In this document: positions 8,299 through 15,614 of the stretch, one piece after another | Layout: every line of letters starts with the position of its first letter | Position numbering within the stretch: position 1 is the first letter of the stretch | NCBI GenBank assembly: GCA_903845465.1 | Contig: CAIMXQ010000038.1 | Location: 1-20,273 of the forward strand | From: an uncultured Actinomycetes bacterium | GTDB lineage: Bacteria > Actinomycetota > Actinomycetes > Nanopelagicales > Nanopelagicaceae | Length of the DNA: 20,273 nucleotides | Direction of reading: 5' to 3' | Notes under the pieces: generated by a model | Told to the model about the DNA's origin: nothing | The model's input: the letters and a program-made list of their open reading frames with translations, nothing else | The model's database searches: none | Made by a program: the position numbers and the translations under genes

Positions 8299-9732
8299 AT
8301 GGCCCGCCAGCGAATCGTGCTCCCTAGAGCAATTCGCATCCTGCCTTTGATCGCAATCATCTTCTTTAGTTCATCCGGTGGCCCATACGGAATAGAGACA
8401 GTTCTCTCTTCATCTGGAATTGGAATGTCGCTGATTCTGCTCATCTCGATTCCATTTTTATTATCACTTCCAATGTCGCTTATGAATGCAGAACTGAGCT
8501 CAGCTCTTCCGCTTGAAGGTGGCTTCTATTCGTGGGTAAAGATTGCTTGCGGACCTTTCCTTGGGTTTATGGAGGCAGCGCTCAGCTGGATGGCATCGTG
8601 GCTCGATACCCCTCTCTACGCAATTATCTTCGTCGATTACCTATCCATCTGGTTTCCTGATGTTGCCCGAGGCAAACATGTGCTCTTCTCATTTTTCGGT
8701 GGAAATTTCAGCATAGATTCACATTGGCTTATGGCGATAGGAATCATGATTCCCCTAGCAATCATCAACATCCTTGGAGTCAAACTAGTTGGACGTGGTC
8801 TTGTGATTTCAATGGCGCTGCTCTTCGCACCGCTATTCGTCTTTATCGCACTTGCAATCTCGCGTTTTGCCTCAAACCCGACTAGTGCAATTTTTTCTCC
8901 GATGACGCTGCACAATCAATCAATGATGAGTTCAGCTGGTGCAGGGCTCGGAATCATGCTCTGGAGTTATATTGGTTATGACTCTGCAACTACAACAGGT
9001 GGCGAAATTGAAAATGCATCGACTGCATATCCACGCGCACTTTTCTATAACTTACCGCTAGTCGTTTTGAGTTACACACTTCCAATCTTGGCAGCCCTTG
9101 CTTCTGGTCTACATCAAGGTGATGTCGGCAAATGGGATAACGGGGATTTTGCTCATGCGGCAAATATCTTGGGGGGAGCTTGGCTTAAAAATGGCTTGAT
9201 TATAGGGGCGCTCGTCGCGCAAGCAGGCCTCTTCTCAAGCTTCTTACTCTGCATGTCTCGTCTGCCATTTATGTTGGCTGCAGACGGTTACCTTCCACGA
9301 TCTATGGCTCGAGTGAATCCCAAGACAAATACTCCGATTAGAGCAATTGTTATCAGCGTCCTGATCTACGCATTCTTTGCATCCCTGAACTTCACCACTC
9401 TCATTGATTCGGATATGTTCCTAACTTTGTGCGCACTACTTCTTGAATTCGTGGCGCTACTTGTCCTGAGATTTAGATTCCCCAATATGAAACGCCCATA
9501 TAAAATTCCTGGCGGATGGTGGGGTGCAATCGGAGTGTGTATTACTCCGACGCTACTCACACTTTGGTTGTTGCAAAGTACATTTGTTTCTGAGCCACTT
9601 GCTTTTTGGCTAGGGGCAGGGCTTGCAGGCGGTGCGGCAATTTCCTACTTCTTGCTCGCAAAATATGTGAAGAAGGATCAGTCTGATGCAGAGCTAGATG
9701 TATCAGGGATAGATTTTGGAGAAGCGCGCTAA
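8299..9732 (+). CDS. APC superfamily amino acid/polyamine permease
   Basis: A 477-residue integral membrane transporter with about 12 hydrophobic segments. The first segment carries the broken-helix motif of the APC fold (FFSSSGGPYGIE, residues 22-33), which in this superfamily shapes the substrate site; GGFYSWVKIACGPFLGFMEA and the following LSWMASWLDTPLY match members of the LAT/PUT-like branch that includes plant polyamine uptake transporters. Substrate is probably an amino acid or polyamine taken up by cation exchange or symport; the sequence alone does not settle this. The gene has its own apparent leaderless promoter and is followed 29 bp later by a tRNA gene, so it looks monocistronic. 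Confidence 0.85.
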   Translation: MARQRIVLPRAIRILPLIAIIFFSSSGGPYGIETVLSSSGIGMSLILLISIPFLLSLPMSLMNAELSSALPLEGGFYSWVKIACGPFLGFMEAALSWMASWLDTPLYAIIFVDYLSIWFPDVARGKHVLFSFFGGNFSIDSHWLMAIGIMIPLAIINILGVKLVGRGLVISMALLFAPLFVFIALAISRFASNPTSAIFSPMTLHNQSMMSSAGAGLGIMLWSYIGYDSATTTGGEIENASTAYPRALFYNLPLVVLSYTLPILAALASGLHQGDVGKWDNGDFAHAANILGGAWLKNGLIIGALVAQAGLFSSFLLCMSRLPFMLAADGYLPRSMARVNPKTNTPIRAIVISVLIYAFFASLNFTTLIDSDMFLTLCALLLEFVALLVLRFRFPNMKRPYKIPGGWWGAIGVCITPTLLTLWLLQSTFVSEPLAFWLGAGLAGGAAISYFLLAKYVKKDQSDAELDVSGIDFGEAR

Positions 9733-9741
9733 CAACCAAGA

Positions 9742-9747
9742 TAGACT
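9742..9747 (+). promoter_or_regulatory. Candidate -10 box (TAGACT) for the tRNA gene
   Basis: TAGACT lies 14 bp before the mature tRNA 5' end, a normal distance for a short tRNA precursor. It is the same hexamer as the one proposed for eno. No clear -35 is seen in the end of the permease gene. Confidence 0.45.
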
Positions 9748-9761
9748 GCGCACTCACATTG

Positions 9762-9837
9762 GCCCCCGTAGTCCAATGGCAGAGACAGAGGACTTAAAAT
9801 CCTTCCAGTATCGGTTCGAGTCCGATCGGGGGCACCA
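9762..9837 (+). tRNA. tRNA with anticodon UAA (nominally Leu), class I body, encoded CCA
   Basis: A complete cloverleaf folds by eye. The 7-bp acceptor is GCCCCCG/CGGGGGC (9762-9768 with 9827-9833), with discriminator A9834 and encoded CCA 9835-9837. The anticodon stem is GAGGA/TCCTT with loop CTTAAAA, so U33 is present and the anticodon is UAA at 9795-9797. The T stem is ATCGG/CCGAT with loop TTCGAGT. The D arm is GTC/GAC with G18-G19 present, and an extra or bulged A near 983. The variable loop is only 5 nt (9805-9809), whereas bacterial tRNA-Leu normally has a long class II arm. A14, A15 and U48 are in their standard places, so it looks functional. The amino acid identity is therefore uncertain; Leu is the default call from the anticodon. 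Confidence 0.9.
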
Positions 9838-9856
9838 CATTGTGTGTTTTCGCACC

Positions 9857-9862
9857 TAGGAT
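9857..9862 (+). promoter_or_regulatory. -10 box (TAGGAT) for a leaderless prenyltransferase mRNA
   Basis: TAGGAT ends 6 nt before the GTG at 9869, so the transcript should begin at or just before the start codon. It sits only 19 bp beyond the tRNA CCA end; no terminator hairpin is visible between them, only GTTTTC. Confidence 0.55.
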
Positions 9863-9868
9863 TCTCGA

Positions 9869-10528
9869 GTGCAGCCAAGGCAAATGAAAACGATTAGCGG
9901 TCTAATCAAAGCTACTCATTTTGGTCCAACAGTTCTTGTTGTAACCATTTCATTCTTTTTATCTCGAATGCAATATTCGGTACCCGATTCATTTCGTATT
10001 GCTATTGCCATATTGGCCGGGCAATGTGTCGTGGGCTGGACAAATGAACTTGTTGATTACCCACTTGATTCTGCAGCGGCTCGGAGTAATAAGCCACTAG
10101 TCGCTGGTTTGATAACGACCAATCAATTAAGAATTGCAATATCTATCGCGCTGTTGGCGGCGCTACTTCTCTCACTGATAAGTCCACTGGGTGTGATTGG
10201 AACATTGGTGCACGCTCTACTGCTCCTGAGTGCAACTGCATATAACCTCTATTTGAAGAAAACCGTCTTATCGGTTCTGCCATATGTAATCTCCTTCGGC
10301 GGTCTTCCTTGGGCTGTATATCTCAGCGCTGGTAAAAATCCTCCACTCTGGCTCTATCTCGGTTTCATTCTCTTGTCATCCGCATTCCATTTCCTCAATG
10401 TCTTAAAGGATCTAGAGATGGACATTTCACAAGGGGTTCTAGGTTTACCGCAGAGAGTTGGAAAGAGAGCGAGCCTAGTTATTGCAGCGCTTTTAGTAGT
10501 TGCTTGGATAATCTTTCTACAGGTGTGA
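9869..10528 (+). CDS. Short UbiA-family prenyltransferase
   Basis: UbiA proteins are membrane enzymes that move a prenyl group onto an acceptor using Mg-bound prenyl diphosphate. Here 219 residues form about seven hydrophobic segments, against about 290 residues and nine helices in classical members. The first Asp-rich motif is NELVDYPLD (N59, D63, D67) followed by RSNKPLVAG; the second is NVLKDLEMDISQGVLGLPQRVG (D181, D185). Both are intact, so an active enzyme is expected. The wording of the second motif suits an actinobacterial subgroup of unknown substrate. The GTG start is chosen for its leaderless promoter; ATG 9884, five codons later, is the alternative. The 3' end overlaps the opposing MFS gene by 12 bp. 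No quinone or carotenoid genes are adjacent to hint at the acceptor. Confidence 0.85.
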   Translation: MQPRQMKTISGLIKATHFGPTVLVVTISFFLSRMQYSVPDSFRIAIAILAGQCVVGWTNELVDYPLDSAAARSNKPLVAGLITTNQLRIAISIALLAALLLSLISPLGVIGTLVHALLLLSATAYNLYLKKTVLSVLPYVISFGGLPWAVYLSAGKNPPLWLYLGFILLSSAFHFLNVLKDLEMDISQGVLGLPQRVGKRASLVIAALLVVAWIIFLQV

Positions 10529-11743
10529 TGCGCGAGTTTCAGGAAGTCTTGTAGCGATAAGGGTCGCTGTTGCAATAAGGGCTGCGCTAAGAATAAATGC
10601 TGGTCTGAAGCCGTATCGATCAGAAATAAAGCCGAGAACAACTGGCGCAACCATTGCACCGCCATCACCCGACATTTGGAATAACCCGATTACCTGCCCG
10701 CCCTTTTTTTCGAGCACATCGCCAACGATTGATGCAGGAGCAGTAGAGAGAAATGCTCCACCGAGGCCAACGATTGCACTTGCTGCGATAAACATCCACG
10801 CATGTGTTGTGAATGCTATAGCAAGACAGAATGCGGTCACTAGAGATGCACCTGTTACAGCTGAGAATCTGCGACCTTTGAGATCTGAGAGCTTGCCTGC
10901 TTTAAGTAGGAAGGCCCCATTGAGAATTGTTGTGAGAGTAAATCCGAGCCCCATAAAACTTGGAGTGACTTTAATATCTTCAACCATAAAGAGCGGCAAT
11001 ATTGAGCGACTCATTCCAAAGAGAACCCAGGACGTTGCAAATGAAAGTATTAAAGCGATTCGATAAGGCTTTAAAGCGAGTGCAGAATTAAGAGTGATGG
11101 TTTCACGTTCTTCTTTAGCTGTCGGTTTTGCAGCGAGCGTGGAATTACGTAAGAGAATCGCACCCGATGCGCTGGCACCAATAAGCAGAACCCCGTAAAT
11201 CAAGAGTGGTGCACGTAGAGAGATTCCAGAGACGATACCGCCCACAACGGGACCTGCCATCATTCCAACTAAGAATGATCCGTTATAGAGAGATTGAGCT
11301 CGTGCACGATGATCATCATCGACTGCGCGAATTAGTATCGAACCTGCTGCAACTGAAAACATTGAAGATCCCAGTCCGCCGACAGCACGAAATATAAGTA
11401 GCTGGTCATAGCTCTGTGCCATACCCGCTGCAAATGATGTGAGTGAAACAAATCCGATTCCGACCGAGTAGATAATTCGCTCACCAAAGTGATCAACAAG
11501 CTTGCCCGAGATCAGTCCTGATCCAAAGCGAGCAAAGGCAAAGGCAGAGATGATCGCGCCTACTTGTGCGTTGTTGACTCCAAAGGATCGAGCAAAGAGC
11601 GGGATTGTTGGAGCGATGATTCCAAAACCAACTGCAACAAAAAAAGAGGCAAAAACAAGAACACCAACCTCTCGCGGAAATTCCGCAAAGGGGTTGGTGA
11701 ACTTATCTGTAAGTTTCTTAACCAAGTGCCTCGCCTGAAGCAT
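10517..11743 (-). CDS. MFS transporter (12-TM drug-efflux type)
   Basis: A proton-driven major facilitator, about 408 residues, with roughly 12 hydrophobic segments. The loop 2-3 motif A is present as GKLVDHFGERI, and a drug-exporter-like pattern GPVVGGIVSG follows in the fifth segment. Best guess is efflux of small hydrophobic compounds; substrate unknown. The start is taken as ATG 11743, which overlaps the upstream DHA2 gene by 26 bp in another frame. TTG 11725, with GAGG just before it, is an alternative that removes six residues. Further upstream in-frame codons lie deep in the DHA2 gene and would add a hydrophilic tail not typical of MFS. The overlap argues for one transcript with the DHA2 pump. 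The last 12 bases are shared with the 3' end of the prenyltransferase gene. Confidence 0.88.
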   Translation of the reverse strand: MLQARHLVKKLTDKFTNPFAEFPREVGVLVFASFFVAVGFGIIAPTIPLFARSFGVNNAQVGAIISAFAFARFGSGLISGKLVDHFGERIIYSVGIGFVSLTSFAAGMAQSYDQLLIFRAVGGLGSSMFSVAAGSILIRAVDDDHRARAQSLYNGSFLVGMMAGPVVGGIVSGISLRAPLLIYGVLLIGASASGAILLRNSTLAAKPTAKEERETITLNSALALKPYRIALILSFATSWVLFGMSRSILPLFMVEDIKVTPSFMGLGFTLTTILNGAFLLKAGKLSDLKGRRFSAVTGASLVTAFCLAIAFTTHAWMFIAASAIVGLGGAFLSTAPASIVGDVLEKKGGQVIGLFQMSGDGGAMVAPVVLGFISDRYGFRPAFILSAALIATATLIATRLPETRASHL

Positions 11744-13319
11744 CTTCACGAGCTTGTGCGTAATCAGCATTGGTACGAAGCGGTGCCTCGCGCAAGAAGA
11801 GTGCGAAGACAAATCCGATAGCAACAACTGGTGCAGCAACGTAGAAGACTACGTGGAATGAATCCACGAATGCGTTGAGAGCTGTTGTCTTAATAGCTGG
11901 TGGAAGTGTCTGTAGAACTGCTGTGTTGTTCTGAATTCCAGCAAGTTGCTTCGGATCGAAGTTAGCAACAGCGCCGGGATTCTTCGCAGCAAGTTCTGTG
12001 AAGTTCAGTGTGAGGTAGTGAGCAACTCGGTTTGTAAGAATCGTTCCGAATATTGCTGTACCGAATACTGAACCGAGTGAACGGAAGAAGGTATTAGAGC
12101 TTGTCGCCACACCCATATCTCTGAAATCCACTGAGTTCTGTAGGGCGATAACAATTGTCTGCATGGAGAGACCAAGGCCAGCACCGACCATGATTGCATA
12201 AATTGATAGCTGCCAATACGGAGTATCAATCTGTAGACGAGTCATTGCCAAGATACCAAGAGCCATCAGCGCAGTTCCGGCAATTGGGTAACGTTTGTAA
12301 TGTCCGTGCTTGGTAATCAACTTACCGCTGATGATTGATGTCGAAACGATTCCGAGCATTAAAGGAATCAACTTAAGTCCCGCAGATGTTGCTGAGTATC
12401 CCTTCACGACCTGCATGTAGAGAGGCAACATAACAATTGCACCGAACATACCTGCACCGATGATCGCACCGAGAACAGATGTCAAAGAGAAGGTGTGATT
12501 CTTAAATAGGTAGAGAGGAAGGATTGGCTCGACAGCCTTTGACTCCCAGTAAAGAAATGCAACAGTAAGAAGGATTCCGATAACCAAGTAGCTAATGGTG
12601 CGTGAATCTGTCCATCCGTTTTGTGGGCCATAGATCGAAACTGAGAGAAGAGTTGTCACAACGGCTGCAACAAGAAGGAGTGCGCCAAGATAATCAACCT
12701 TATGTTCGCGCTTTACCTTAGGAATATGCAGAACTGCCGATGTGATTGCGAGTGCTGCGATACCGAATGGGAGGTTGATGTAGAAAATCCAACGCCATCC
12801 TGTAACACCGAAAATTTTGTGGTGATCTGAGAAGAAGCCACCGAGAAGCGGACCGGCAACAGATGAGAGACCCCAGACTGCGCCGAAGTAACCTTGGTAG
12901 CGACCACGTTCGCGAGGAGGAACGATGTCTCCAATGATTACGAAGGTAAGGGCCATCAAGCCACCTGCGCCGAGACCCTGAACTGCACGAGTTGCAATCA
13001 ACTGTGACATGTTCTGTGAAGCACCAGCTGCAAATGAACCGATAAGGAAGGTCACGATCGCAAACTGGAAGACGATTCGTCGACCGTATAGATCAGAGAT
13101 CTTTCCGTACAAAGGCGTTGATGCGGTTGAAGTTAGAAGATAGGCGGTAACAACCCATGTGTAATGGTCGAGGCCATTGAAATCTTCAACGATGCTCTTG
13201 AGAGCGGTTGAGACGATGGTCTGATCGAGGGCAGCAAGAAGCATTCCTGTCATCAAACCGCTGAGAATTATCATGATCTCGCGGTGCGAGAATTGCTTTG
13301 ATGGCGCGTTTGTAGTCAT
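11718..13319 (-). CDS. DHA2-family multidrug MFS transporter (EmrB/QacA type, 14 TM)
   Basis: A 533-residue proton antiporter of the 14-helix DHA2 family, exporting cationic dyes, antiseptics or drugs. Motifs visible are the helix-1 LDQTIVSTAL (the acidic residue typical of the group), motif A GKISDLYGRRIVF, motif B with RAVQGLGAGGLMAL, motif C GLSSVAGPLLGGFF, and GWRWIFYINLPFGI before the extra helices. The C-terminal third has the two last helices and a charged tail. The ATG at 13319 lies 8 nt after a TAAACT box and has no Shine-Dalgarno, so its mRNA is probably leaderless. It is divergent from the ABC exporter genes with only 18 bp between start codons, and the second MFS pump overlaps its 3' end. 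Confidence 0.93.
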   Translation of the reverse strand: MTTNAPSKQFSHREIMIILSGLMTGMLLAALDQTIVSTALKSIVEDFNGLDHYTWVVTAYLLTSTASTPLYGKISDLYGRRIVFQFAIVTFLIGSFAAGASQNMSQLIATRAVQGLGAGGLMALTFVIIGDIVPPRERGRYQGYFGAVWGLSSVAGPLLGGFFSDHHKIFGVTGWRWIFYINLPFGIAALAITSAVLHIPKVKREHKVDYLGALLLVAAVVTTLLSVSIYGPQNGWTDSRTISYLVIGILLTVAFLYWESKAVEPILPLYLFKNHTFSLTSVLGAIIGAGMFGAIVMLPLYMQVVKGYSATSAGLKLIPLMLGIVSTSIISGKLITKHGHYKRYPIAGTALMALGILAMTRLQIDTPYWQLSIYAIMVGAGLGLSMQTIVIALQNSVDFRDMGVATSSNTFFRSLGSVFGTAIFGTILTNRVAHYLTLNFTELAAKNPGAVANFDPKQLAGIQNNTAVLQTLPPAIKTTALNAFVDSFHVVFYVAAPVVAIGFVFALFLREAPLRTNADYAQAREDASGEALG

Positions 13320-13325
13320 AGGCGG

Positions 13326-13333
13326 TAAGTTTA
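13326..13333. promoter_or_regulatory. Overlapping divergent -10 boxes in TAAGTTTA
   Basis: Plus strand: TAAGTT (13326-13331) ends 6 nt before the GTG of the ABC ATPase at 13338. Minus strand: TAAACT (13333-13328) ends 8 nt before the ATG of the DHA2 pump at 13319. The two hexamers share four base pairs, so the 8-bp block would serve both directions with each start codon at about +1. A second plus-strand hexamer TACTGT (13332-13337) would instead serve an ATG at 13350. Any -35 contacts would fall within the opposite gene. Confidence 0.55.
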
Positions 13334-13337
13334 CTGT

Positions 13338-14321
13338 GTGAAATCAGTAATGGCAGAACAACTCGTTAAGACGTATGACAAAGGCAGAGTTCGCGCACTT
13401 GATGGCCTCAGCCTTGATGTTGAAGAAGGCACTGTTTTGAGCGTGCTTGGACCTAATGGTGCGGGTAAGACAACCGTGGTGCGTATTCTCACAACGTTAT
13501 TGCGACCAGATTCGGGTAGCGCAAGCGTTGCAGGTATCGATGTCATAAAGAGCCCTGAGAAAGTTCGCGAAGTCATTGGGCTGTCGGGTCAATATGCAGC
13601 GGTTGATGAAATCCTGACTGGCTACGACAACCTTGTAATGTTCGGCGAGCTCTATCACCTTGGTAAGAAGCAAGCAGTTGTTCGTGCAAATGAATTACTC
13701 GAACGTTTTTCACTGACAGAGGCTGCAAAACGTCCAATCAAGACATACTCAGGTGGAATGCGTCGCAGACTAGATCTTGCTGCATCCCTGATTGTGAAAC
13801 CAAAAGTTTTATTTCTCGATGAACCTACAACAGGCCTTGATCCACGTGGTCGCCAAGAGATGTGGGGAGTCATTCAAGAGCTCGTTAAAGGTGGAGTCAC
13901 ACTTCTTTTGACCACTCAATACCTCGAAGAAGCAGATCAGTTAGCTGACGAGATTGCAGTTATTGATACCGGAAAAGTCATTGCTCGCGGCACATCCGAT
14001 GCACTCAAAAAACAAGTTGGTGGCGAACGTCTTGAAGTGGTCGTAGATCAAGCAAATGTCACAAAGACACTTGAGATTGTTGCTGCAGTAAGTGGAAATA
14101 AAGCATCACTTGATGAAGGTCTTCGACTTATCTCGGCTCCAGTTTCAACAGGTTCAGCGGCGCTCTTTGAAGTTCTCAAGTCACTCGATAGCGCAGGTAT
14201 TCACGCGCTCGATGTGGGGCTTAAGCGACCATCACTAGATGATGTATTTCTCTCACTCACCGGCCATGCCGCAGAAGAGAAGAAAGCTGAAATTGAAGAG
14301 AAGAAGAGAGGCAGAAAATGA
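13338..14321 (+). CDS. ABC exporter ATPase, DrrA (daunorubicin-resistance) type
   Basis: Cytoplasmic ATPase subunit of a two-component ABC-2 exporter. Over 327 residues it shows Walker A GPNGAGKTT (38-46), Q-loop Gln85 in GLSGQYAAVDE, signature YSGGMRRRLDLA (137-148), Walker B VLFLDEPTTGLD (157-168), and the switch region TTQYLEEADQLAD. The usual switch histidine is a glutamine, which is common in the DrrA branch and not by itself a sign of inactivity. A C-terminal domain of about 90 residues ends in a Glu/Lys-rich tail. GTG 13338 fits a leaderless start; ATG 13350 (four codons later) is the alternative. The stop overlaps the permease ATG (ATGA), so the two subunits are coupled. Confidence 0.95.
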   Translation: MKSVMAEQLVKTYDKGRVRALDGLSLDVEEGTVLSVLGPNGAGKTTVVRILTTLLRPDSGSASVAGIDVIKSPEKVREVIGLSGQYAAVDEILTGYDNLVMFGELYHLGKKQAVVRANELLERFSLTEAAKRPIKTYSGGMRRRLDLAASLIVKPKVLFLDEPTTGLDPRGRQEMWGVIQELVKGGVTLLLTTQYLEEADQLADEIAVIDTGKVIARGTSDALKKQVGGERLEVVVDQANVTKTLEIVAAVSGNKASLDEGLRLISAPVSTGSAALFEVLKSLDSAGIHALDVGLKRPSLDDVFLSLTGHAAEEKKAEIEEKKRGRK

Positions 14322-15109
14322 GCGCCATAAATGACATCAGCATTATTACTCGCAGACAGCTATTACTTCTGACTCGAGTCCCTGAAGTCCTCATCTTCTC
14401 GACCATTCAACCTGTGATGTTTGTACTTCTCTTCCGTTTTGTATTCGGTGGCTCAATCAGCACTGGCCAACCTGGGGGATATGTGCAGCTTTTAATGCCA
14501 GGAATCTTCGTACAAACCGTTGCATTTACTCTTGCTGGTACTGCTTCTGGCCTTGCAGAAGATATGAAGAAAGGCTTGATCGATCGATTTAGATCTCTGC
14601 CGATTTCTCAGTCTGCACTTGTAATCGGCAGAACCCTCGGAGATTCACTCCTCAATATTGTCGTGCTGACAGTTATGGGAATTGCTGGATATGTCGTCGG
14701 TTGGCGACCATCTGCAGGTCTTGGCAATGTCGCACTGGGATTCTTATTCTTACTCTTCTTTGGTTACGCACTCTCGTGGGTAGGCGTTCTGGTTGGACTT
14801 TCAGCATCCGATGCACGCGTTGTGCAGAACGTCAGCTTTATCGTCACTTTCCCGCTGACATTCTTATCTAATGCATTTGCCCCAACAACAGGAATGCCAC
14901 GCATCTTGCAGTATTTCGCAGAGTGGAACCCAGTTTCTACGATGGTCGCTGCTTGCCGCCAGCTCTTTGGTTTAAAGAATCAATTTGGGGCAACTGCTGG
15001 ATCTTTCCCAAGCGAGCATCCGCTCACAACATCACTGATTTACATGCTAATAATTATGTTGATCTTCATCCCGCTCAGTTTGCGAAAATATCGCCACTCT
15101 GTTGATTAA
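14318..15109 (+). CDS. ABC-2 type exporter permease, DrrB type
   Basis: Membrane subunit paired with the preceding ATPase. Its 263 residues contain six hydrophobic segments of the ABC-2 fold, the cytoplasmic segment GLAEDMKKGLIDRFRSLPIS that contacts the ATPase, and the family phrase LSNAFAPTTGMPRILQYFAEWNPVSTMVAACRQLF. Together with the DrrA-like ATPase it should export a lipophilic drug, lipid or metabolite; the natural substrate is unknown. The gene overlaps the ATPase gene by 4 bp. Its TAA shares a palindromic TTAA with the TAA of greA on the other strand (15106-15109). Confidence 0.93.
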   Translation: MSAINDISIITRRQLLLLTRVPEVLIFSTIQPVMFVLLFRFVFGGSISTGQPGGYVQLLMPGIFVQTVAFTLAGTASGLAEDMKKGLIDRFRSLPISQSALVIGRTLGDSLLNIVVLTVMGIAGYVVGWRPSAGLGNVALGFLFLLFFGYALSWVGVLVGLSASDARVVQNVSFIVTFPLTFLSNAFAPTTGMPRILQYFAEWNPVSTMVAACRQLFGLKNQFGATAGSFPSEHPLTTSLIYMLIIMLIFIPLSLRKYRHSVD

Positions 15110-15585
15110 GCGAAGAATTCCGCCGCTTTAATCTCGACTTTGATTTCGCGACCATTGGGTGCTGTGTAAGCGACAGTTGCTCCGATATCTGCGCCCAGAA
15201 CTGCTGATCCAAGTGGAGATTTTTCAGAGTAGACATCGATATCACCCGATGCGATTTCGCGTGAGCCAAGTAAGAACCTCATTTCATCGCCTGCAATAAC
15301 TGCGGTAACAACCATTCCTGCACCAACTTTTCCATCAGCACTTGCAGGTGGAGTTCCGATATGGGAATTTTCCAACATCTGCTTGAGCTGGCGAATACGC
15401 GCTTCCATCTTTCCTTGTTCATCACGAGCTGCGTGGTATCCGCCATTTTCTTTGAGATCACCTTCTGCGCGGGCAGCTTCAATCTTTGCTGTGATCTCTT
15501 TACGACCTTCGCCTTCAAGGCGTGCGAGTTCAGCAGCTAAGCGATCAGCTGCTTCTTGGGTCAACCAGGTCTGTTGTGAACTCAT
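15106..15585 (-). CDS. greA: Transcription elongation factor GreA
   Basis: GreA enters the RNA polymerase secondary channel and stimulates cleavage of backtracked RNA. The 159 residues comprise the N-terminal coiled coil and the C-terminal FKBP-like domain. The acidic tip reads EGDLKENGGYHAARDEQ, with Asp43 and Glu46 at the positions of the E. coli catalytic pair, and GKMEARIRQLKQML follows on the return helix. The C-terminal part carries SPLGSAVLGADIGATV. ATG 15585 is preferred because TAACAT ends 8 nt upstream (leaderless layout) and actinobacterial GreA proteins commonly begin near MS..QTWLTQEA; a TTG three codons earlier would lie inside the promoter. The gene lies downstream of DUF4307 on the same strand. 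Confidence 0.96.
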   Translation of the reverse strand: MSSQQTWLTQEAADRLAAELARLEGEGRKEITAKIEAARAEGDLKENGGYHAARDEQGKMEARIRQLKQMLENSHIGTPPASADGKVGAGMVVTAVIAGDEMRFLLGSREIASGDIDVYSEKSPLGSAVLGADIGATVAYTAPNGREIKVEIKAAEFFA

Positions 15586-15593
15586 AAGGGTCA

Positions 15594-15599
15594 ATGTTA
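15594..15599 (-). promoter_or_regulatory. -10 box (TAACAT) for leaderless greA
   Basis: Read on the minus strand, TAACAT ends 8 nt before the greA ATG, with no Shine-Dalgarno in the gap. It lies in the 29-bp interval between greA and DUF4307, so greA can be transcribed apart from DUF4307. The tandem ATTGATATTGAT (plus strand, 15603-15614) overlaps the likely polymerase-binding zone. Confidence 0.5.
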
Positions 15600-15614
15600 G
15601 GGGATTGATATTGA

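Noticed and set aside
9762..9900. Integration site (att) at the tRNA 3' end
   Set aside because: No integrase gene and no second copy of the tRNA 3' end is visible downstream; the next gene follows after 31 bp.
11744..11839. Longer N-terminus of the 12-TM MFS protein
   Set aside because: Lies wholly inside the DHA2 gene in another frame and translates to a polar His/Ser-rich tail unlike MFS N-termini.
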